A DNA stretch of 64,000 bases. It comes from Acidovorax sp. T1 (lineage in GTDB: Bacteria; Pseudomonadota; Gammaproteobacteria; Burkholderiales; Burkholderiaceae_C). Shown here piece after piece: positions 58,974-64,000 of the stretch (positions are counted from its first letter, which is position 1; each line of letters starts with the position of its first letter). The notes under the pieces are model-generated. The model did no database searches and had not been told where the DNA came from. It was given only the letters and a program-made list of their open reading frames with translations. The DNA lies in assembly GCF_002176815.1 (NCBI RefSeq), contig NZ_CP021648.1, positions 2,674,001 through 2,738,000 on the forward strand. The letters run 5' to 3'. The translations under genes were made by a program, and so were the position numbers.

Positions 58974-60319
58974 TTCGCGGCCCCGCTGGAACGCTGGTCG
59001 GTGATGACGGCCATGCCCTCAGCCAGACCTTCGCCGCTGACCTCGGTGCGGCGGCCATCGCTGATGCCCACCTGCACCGTCACGGCGTGCGCTGTGCCGT
59101 CCTTGAGCACCCACACCTGGCGTGCGCGGCCCGCGCCGTCGCCGGCTTCACCACTGCCGCCCGCCCGGCGTGCGCCCGAGCGCGGCATGCGTGGCATCAG
59201 CTGCGACATGATGCCGCCGCCCGACGACGCCGGCTGGGCCGCCGCCCCGGCAGCAACCGCCGGGGTGAAACGCAGCGCCGTGTTGGGCACCAGCAGCACA
59301 TCGTTGCGCTCGGTGGAGGTGATGGTGGCCGCTGCCGTCATGCCGGGGCGCAGGCTCAGGTCGGAGTTGTCCACCTCCAGCCAGGTGATGTAGGTGACCA
59401 CGTTGTCGGTTTTGGTGGAGCCGAACGACACCCGCGTGACCTTGGCCGGATAGCGGCGCGAGGGATAGGCGCTGACCGTGAAGCTGGCCTTCTGGTCGAG
59501 CTTGACCGAGCCCACGTCGGCCTCGTCCACGCTTACGTCCAGCCGCAGCCGCGTGAGGTCTTCGGCCAGCGTGAACAGCGTCACGGCCTGCAGCGAGGCA
59601 GCCACGGCGTTGCCTGGCTCGACCGTGCGGGTGAGCACCACGCCATCGATGGGCGAGCGGATCGAGGCCTTGGACAGGTTGGTGACATCGGTGGAAAGCG
59701 CTGCCCGGGCGTCGTCCACCGAGGCGCGGGCACTGGCTTCGTCGGCCCGGGCGCGGTCGAGCGTGGCCCGGCCGCTGTCAAGTTCGGCGGCCGACGGCAC
59801 CTTGCCGCCCGACAGCCGCGCCACATCTTCCAGCCGCCCAAAGCCGGCCAGCGCCTCTTTGGTGGTGGCCACCGCCTGCGCCAACCGCGCCTGCGCCGCC
59901 GCCAGCGCAGCGCGCGAGCGCAGCACCTGCGCATCGAGCTTGGCCGTGTCGAGTTCGACCAGCACCTGGCCCTTTTTGACCTTGTCGTTCACGTCCACCA
60001 GCACGTTTTTGACCGTGCCCGACAGCTCGCTGCCAATGGTGACCGCCCGCGTGGGCTGCAAGGTGCCATTGGCCGACACGTTGAGGGTGAGGTTGCCCCG
60101 GCGCACCTCCTCGGTCACATACACCGGGGCTGCGCTGGCGCGCTGGTGGCTCTGCCAGTAGATGATGCCGCCGCCCGCCAGCGCCAGCGCCGCCACGCCC
60201 AGCCACAGGGTCGAGCGCTGCCACCAGCGGCGCGGCTCGCCGCCGCCGAGCAGTGTTTGCAGGTCATCAGCGGCGGTGGACGGGCTGGCGGCAGGGGTGT
60301 TTTTTTCAGGAGAAGTCAT
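58970..60319 (-). CDS. periplasmic adaptor subunit of an efflux pump (HlyD/MacA family)
   Basis: The 449-aa membrane-fusion protein has a helix near residues 37-55 (STLWLGVAALALAGGGIIYW), a biotinyl-lipoyl-like domain (EVRRGNLTLNVSANGTLQP; SPIDGVVLTRTVEPGNAVAA), a coiled-coil hairpin (about 120-205) and a beta-barrel domain. It joins the inner-membrane ABC pump to the outer-membrane channel. The start is 60319 (MTSPEKN) or two codons earlier at 60325. The C-terminal region has a Gly/Ser/Arg-rich insertion (about 370-400). Confidence 0.91.
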
Positions 60320-60380
60320 GACCATCGGATTCGGTGGGGGTTGGGGGCGGTTGGGGTGGCAGGCGCGGGCTACTGCGGGG

Positions 60381-61817
60381 CTATTGCCAGCCGCCGCCCA
60401 GCGCCTTGTACAGCCGCACATGGTCGGCCGAAACGCCGGCCACGGTGGTGGCCACGCTGTCCTGGGTGGACAGCAGCGTGCGCTGGGTTTCCAGCACCGA
60501 CTGGAAGTCGATCAGGCCGCTGCTGTAGCGTTGCTGGGCCAGCAAGGCCGCATTGCCGGCGGCATCGGCAGCCGCCTGCAGCCGCACCAGGCGCTCGCGA
60601 TTGCCGCGCAGGGACACCAGGGCATCCTCCACATCCTTGAGCGCCGTGAGCACCGAGGCCTCGTAGGCCACGCGGGCCTGCTCCAGCGCCGCCTCCTGCA
60701 CGCGCACCTGGGCGCGCGCCGCGCCGCCATCAAACACCGGCATCGACACACTGGCCAGCAAGGCGCTGGCGATGGAGCCGCCGCTGGTGAGGGCGCCCAG
60801 CGTCAGGGCGCGCAGGCCCAGATTGCCGGAGATGCGGAAGTCGGGATAACGCGCGGCATCAGCCTGCGACACCCGGGCCAGCGCGGCGGCAATGCGCTGC
60901 TCGGCCGCCCGCACGTCGGGCCGCTGCCGCAGGGTTTCGGCAGGAATGGCCAGCGCCAGGTCTTGCGGGGCTTGCGGCACGGCCACCGTGCCGGCCAACT
61001 GCGCATCCAGCGCCAGGGGGGCCTGCCCGGTCAGCACGGCCAGGCTGTGGCGCGACTGGGCCAGGCTCGATTCGAGCGCCGGAATCTGCGCGGCAGTTTG
61101 CTCTGCCGCTCCACGGGCCTGCTCGGCCACCAGCGAGGTGGTGAGCCCGGCCCGCAGCCGCCACTGGGTGATCTGCAGGGTTTCCTGCTGGCTGGCCAGG
61201 TTGCTGCGCGCAATGGCCAGCCGCTGCTGCAGGCCCCGCAGCTCGATGTAGTTCACGGCCGTTTCGGCGGCCAGCGACACCTGCACGTCGGCCAGGCTGG
61301 CCTCGGCGGCCTGTGCCTCGGCCTCGCTGGCATTCACGCCACTGCGCAGGCGGCCAAACACGTCGGGCTCCCAGCTGGCATCAAACCCCGCCTGAAAACT
61401 GTTGCCGGTGGTGTTCGACGCCCGGCTGCGCTGGGCCGACGCCGAAGCCCCCACGCTGGGCAGCAGGCCCGCAGCCTGCACATCCACCTGCGCGCGCGCC
61501 TGCTGCAATGCGGCTTGTGCGCTGCGCAGGCTGGTGTTGGCCTGCAGGGCCTGGGTGACCAGCCGCGTGAGCTGCGGGTCGTTGAACCGCTGCCACCATT
61601 GCGCCAGCGACGTGGCGGGCACGCCCGCTGGCGTTGGCGCGGACCAGGCCGCCGGAACCGGGGTTTGCGGCAGGCTGCCGTCGGGCTGCACCAGGCTGGC
61701 ACAACCGGCCAGCAGCGCCACGGCCGGCGTCAGCACCCAAAGCCCGGCAAAAGCAGTCAGACGAAAGCGCGCGCACGGCGCAGGGTGCCCTGCAGCGGCA
61801 AGAGAACAGTCATTCAT
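60381..61817 (-). CDS. outer-membrane efflux lipoprotein (NodT/OprM family)
   Basis: The 478-aa product is a TolC-like channel subunit. It has a signal peptide with a lipobox (VALLAGCAS, cysteine near residue 39), a typical N-terminal LAQWWQRFNDPQLTRLV, and two long repeats of the outer-membrane-factor fold (AALQQARAQVDVQAAGLLPS and VRVQEAALEQARVAYEASV). It is the first gene of the efflux operon, 61 bp before macA. The drug or compound exported is unknown. Confidence 0.92.
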   Translation of the reverse strand: MNDCSLAAAGHPAPCARFRLTAFAGLWVLTPAVALLAGCASLVQPDGSLPQTPVPAAWSAPTPAGVPATSLAQWWQRFNDPQLTRLVTQALQANTSLRSAQAALQQARAQVDVQAAGLLPSVGASASAQRSRASNTTGNSFQAGFDASWEPDVFGRLRSGVNASEAEAQAAEASLADVQVSLAAETAVNYIELRGLQQRLAIARSNLASQQETLQITQWRLRAGLTTSLVAEQARGAAEQTAAQIPALESSLAQSRHSLAVLTGQAPLALDAQLAGTVAVPQAPQDLALAIPAETLRQRPDVRAAEQRIAAALARVSQADAARYPDFRISGNLGLRALTLGALTSGGSIASALLASVSMPVFDGGAARAQVRVQEAALEQARVAYEASVLTALKDVEDALVSLRGNRERLVRLQAAADAAGNAALLAQQRYSSGLIDFQSVLETQRTLLSTQDSVATTVAGVSADHVRLYKALGGGWQ

Positions 61818-61973
61818 GGGAAAGAGGCGGTGTACATGGCATGCCCCATTGTGCGGTGCGGTCATGTCCTGCCCGATACAGAAAAGTGAAGCCCGCGTAA
61901 AGCTGCCGCACATTGCCGCGCACATGGCACCCAAGCGTTGGGGCCGGGCGGCGCTGTTCAACGCCCCCGCAAC

Positions 61974-63017
61974 TCAGGACGCCAGCGCGTCAAGTGGCCA
62001 GCGGGGCTTGACGTCAAACGCATAGTCGCGGTTGGCCTGCTGCTGGCCAGCCTGCAGCCGCATGGCCGCTGCCATGGCAATCATGGCGCCGTTGTCGGTG
62101 CACAAATGCAGTTCGGGGTAATGCACACGCACCTTGTTCTGCGCGCAGGCGGCATTGAGCTGGGCGCGCAAATGGCGGTTGGCACCCACGCCACCAGCCA
62201 CCACCACGCGCTGCAGGCCCGTCTGCCTGAGCGCGGCCAGCGTCTTCTTGACCAGCACCTCCACAATCGCTGCCTCGGTGCTCGCGGCCAAATCGGCTTT
62301 GCGCGCCTCCAGCGCATCGCCGAGTTTTTTGGCCTGCGTCAGCACGGCGGTCTTGAGGCCTGCAAACGAAAAATCGAGGTTGCCGCTGTGCAGCAGCGGG
62401 CGCGGCAGCTTGAAGGCCGTGGCGTCGCCCTGCTCGGCCAGGCGCGACAGGGCCGGTCCGCCCGGGTAGCCCAGGCCCATCAGCTTGGCCGACTTGTCAA
62501 ACGCCTCGCCCGCCGCATCGTCGATGGTTTCGCCCAGCAGTTCGTAGCGGCCCACGCCGTCCACCCGCATCAGCTGGGTGTGGCCGCCCGACACCAGCAA
62601 GGCGACGAAGGGGAACTCCGGCGGGTCGGCACTTAAAAACGGCGACAGCAAATGCCCTTCAAGGTGGTGCACGCCCAGCACCGGCTTGCCCAGTGCCGCA
62701 CCCAGCGCGCAAGCCACACCCGCGCCCACCAACAGCGCACCCGCCAGGCCCGGCCCCCGGGTGTAGGCCACCACGTCCACATCGGCAAGGCGCTGGCCCG
62801 CTTCAGCCATGACGGCCTCGGTGAGCGGCAACACGCGACGGATATGGTCGCGGCTGGCCAGCTCGGGCACCACGCCGCCATAGGCCTGGTGCATCTCGAT
62901 CTGGCTGTGCAAGGCATGCGCCAGCAAGGCGGGCACAGCCACCCCGCCCGTAGAGCGGACCAGCGCCACGCCGGTTTCATCGCACGAAGATTCAATACCC
63001 AGGATCAGCAAGCTCAT
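61974..63017 (-). CDS. tsaD: tRNA threonylcarbamoyladenosine synthase subunit TsaD
   Basis: The 347-aa product transfers the threonylcarbamoyl group to tRNA A37. Family motifs are [16 protein letters not shown] (N-terminal), the metal histidines in [44 protein letters not shown], and [14 protein letters not shown]. It is a single essential-type gene, with GGGG upstream of the ATG at 63017. Confidence 0.96.
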   Translation of the reverse strand: MSLLILGIESSCDETGVALVRSTGGVAVPALLAHALHSQIEMHQAYGGVVPELASRDHIRRVLPLTEAVMAEAGQRLADVDVVAYTRGPGLAGALLVGAGVACALGAALGKPVLGVHHLEGHLLSPFLSADPPEFPFVALLVSGGHTQLMRVDGVGRYELLGETIDDAAGEAFDKSAKLMGLGYPGGPALSRLAEQGDATAFKLPRPLLHSGNLDFSFAGLKTAVLTQAKKLGDALEARKADLAASTEAAIVEVLVKKTLAALRQTGLQRVVVAGGVGANRHLRAQLNAACAQNKVRVHYPELHLCTDNGAMIAMAAAMRLQAGQQQANRDYAFDVKPRWPLDALAS

Positions 63018-63174
63018 GCCCCAAGTGTAAAACCCGGGGCCATCGCGGCCACGCCTGCAGTCTGAATGCGGGCGCAAAGCCCGGCGTGGCGACCACCAGA
63101 TTCACAGCCCGCACCAGCGCTGTGCACCATCCCGGCGCACCAACTTGTGGCGTAAATTTTGCTTACCATCTGGT

Positions 63175-63801
63175 ATGACCGACGCCCTGCGCATTGTGGT
63201 GGTGGCCCCCGACCTGGCCATTGCCGACCCCGACGACGAACACGCCGCCACCCAGGCCGAGCGCTCGCGGGCGCTGCGCATTGGCCTGCTGGAAAACAAT
63301 TTCAACCTCATCGCCACGCTGCCGGCCGATGTTTTTTTGAGCGAGCGGCTGGCCCAGCTGCAGCCCGACCTGATCATCGTGGACGCAGAAAGCGAGGCCC
63401 GCGACGCGCTGGAACATGTGGTAATGGCCACGCGCGACGCCCGCCGCCCCATCGTCATGTTCACCAACGATGAAGACACCACGCATGTAAAGGACGCCGT
63501 GGCTGCGGGCGTGTCTGCCTACATCGTGGCAGGGCTGGCGCCCCAGCGCATCCGCCCCATCCTGGATGTGGCCATGGCGCGCTTTCAGCACGAACAGGCC
63601 CTGCGCACCGAACTGGCCGACGCGCGCACAGAGCTCAAAGACCGCAAGACCATCGACCGCGCCAAGGGCCTGCTCATGCAGCGCCAGGGGCTGAGCGAAC
63701 AGGCCGCCTACGAAAAACTGCGCAAGACCGCCATGGACAAGGGCCTCAAGCTGGTCGATGTGGCGCAGCGCATGCTGGATGTGATGGACTTGCTGGGTTG
63801 A
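63175..63801 (+). CDS. ANTAR-domain response regulator (NasT-like)
   Basis: The 208-aa product has a receiver-like N-terminal domain (LRIVVVAPDLA, DLIIVDAES, PIVMFTNDEDTTHVKDAVAA) and a C-terminal ANTAR RNA-binding domain (about 145-208; RAKGLLMQRQGLSEQAAYEK, AMDKGLKLVDVAQRML). ANTAR proteins bind paired RNA hairpins to prevent termination, often for nitrate assimilation genes. No nitrate sensor or transporter gene is in the window, so the target is not known. The loop after the first strand is longer than usual (DPDDEHAATQAERSRAL). Confidence 0.9.
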   Translation: MTDALRIVVVAPDLAIADPDDEHAATQAERSRALRIGLLENNFNLIATLPADVFLSERLAQLQPDLIIVDAESEARDALEHVVMATRDARRPIVMFTNDEDTTHVKDAVAAGVSAYIVAGLAPQRIRPILDVAMARFQHEQALRTELADARTELKDRKTIDRAKGLLMQRQGLSEQAAYEKLRKTAMDKGLKLVDVAQRMLDVMDLLG

Positions 63802-63863
63802 GGCGTGGGCCCATGGGCGCGTTGGCCGACCCAGCGGATTGAACAGGCATCCGTCCTGACAAA

Positions 63864-63889
63864 AAAACGCTGCCCGAAAGCAGCGTTTT
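63864..63889. terminator. bidirectional terminator
   Basis: AAAACGCTGC (63864-63873) pairs perfectly with GCAGCGTTTT (63880-63889) around the loop CCGAAA, with further A residues on the left. It serves the convergent ANTAR gene and metQ-like gene. Confidence 0.85.
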
Positions 63890-63918
63890 GGATGGTATGC
63901 AACGAGGCCGAGGCGCGC

Positions 63919-64000
63919 TCAGAACGCAGGAACCACGGCCCCCTTGTACTTGTCCTGGATGAACTTCTTCACTTCCGGCGTGTGCAGGGCCTTGATCAGC
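63919..64000 (-). CDS. metQ: MetQ/NlpA-family lipoprotein, C-terminal end only
   Basis: The window ends inside this gene; only the last 26 codons and the stop (63919-63921) are present. The C-terminus reads LIKALHTPEVKKFIQDKYKG then AVVPAF, the characteristic end of methionine ABC transporter binding lipoproteins (MetQ/NlpA family) in beta-proteobacteria. Identification is from this short segment only. Confidence 0.7.
   Translation of the reverse strand, partial: LIKALHTPEVKKFIQDKYKGAVVPAF

Overview
The window is a high-GC stretch of chromosome from a betaproteobacterium, most likely a member of the Comamonadaceae (Acidovorax and relatives). This rests on the gene set (ModE/ModABC, AcnB, a TolQRA block next to acnB, a DmdC-like acyl-CoA dehydrogenase with EtfAB) and on a dispersed AT-rich repeat with the core AGCGCTT-N4-6-AAGCGCTAGCAGCTAT, which recurs at least eight times between genes. 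It is almost all core metabolism and cell envelope. I see no rRNA or tRNA gene, no prophage, no transposase and no CRISPR array.

Layout. 0-10.8 kb: a small basic protein, the GTPase YlqF, molybdate regulation and uptake (modE divergent from modABC, with a visible operator), glutathione synthesis (gshA), a short-chain dehydrogenase, a NUDIX hydrolase, DUF427 and DUF938 proteins, a ferredoxin, and a 253-bp tandem duplication carrying two perfect DnaA boxes. 10.9-17.3 kb: ribB(X)-ribH-nusB, an aminotransferase and ybgC-tolQRA without tolB or pal. 17.3-29 kb: a TCA-cycle island with acnB, a secreted protein, a CitE-like lyase and mdh on the minus strand, and gntR, sdhCDAB, sdhE and gltA on the plus strand. 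A GntR-type palindrome lies in the mdh/gntR divergent spacer.

29-36.7 kb: glutathione-dependent formaldehyde oxidation (frmA, fghA), an EptA-type lipid A phosphoethanolamine transferase, and a tandem glycine riboswitch ahead of dadA and an alanine/glycine:Na+ symporter, then rnk. 36.7-39.1 kb: a membrane acyltransferase and a gene-free, roughly 0.9-kb imperfect giant inverted repeat whose ends are copies of the dispersed repeat. 39-47 kb: nitronate monooxygenase, acyl-CoA dehydrogenase, etfBA with a LiuR-like site, an MscS channel, a crotonase-fold protein lacking the usual catalytic glutamates, and an HDAC-family amidohydrolase. 47-52.6 kb: moxR, DUF58, transglutaminase and mltB. 52.6-64 kb: a YadGH-type ABC exporter, an orphan amino-acid binding protein, a small heat-shock protein, a 5'-truncated GGDEF remnant, a tripartite MacAB/outer-membrane-factor efflux operon, tsaD, an ANTAR regulator and the 3' end of a MetQ-like lipoprotein gene.

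The strongest unexplained signals are the giant inverted repeat (38.22-39.13 kb), the way the dispersed repeat sits in translation-initiation regions and inside reading frames (it encodes most of the mltB signal peptide), and the duplicated DnaA-box element at 9.44-9.70 kb.
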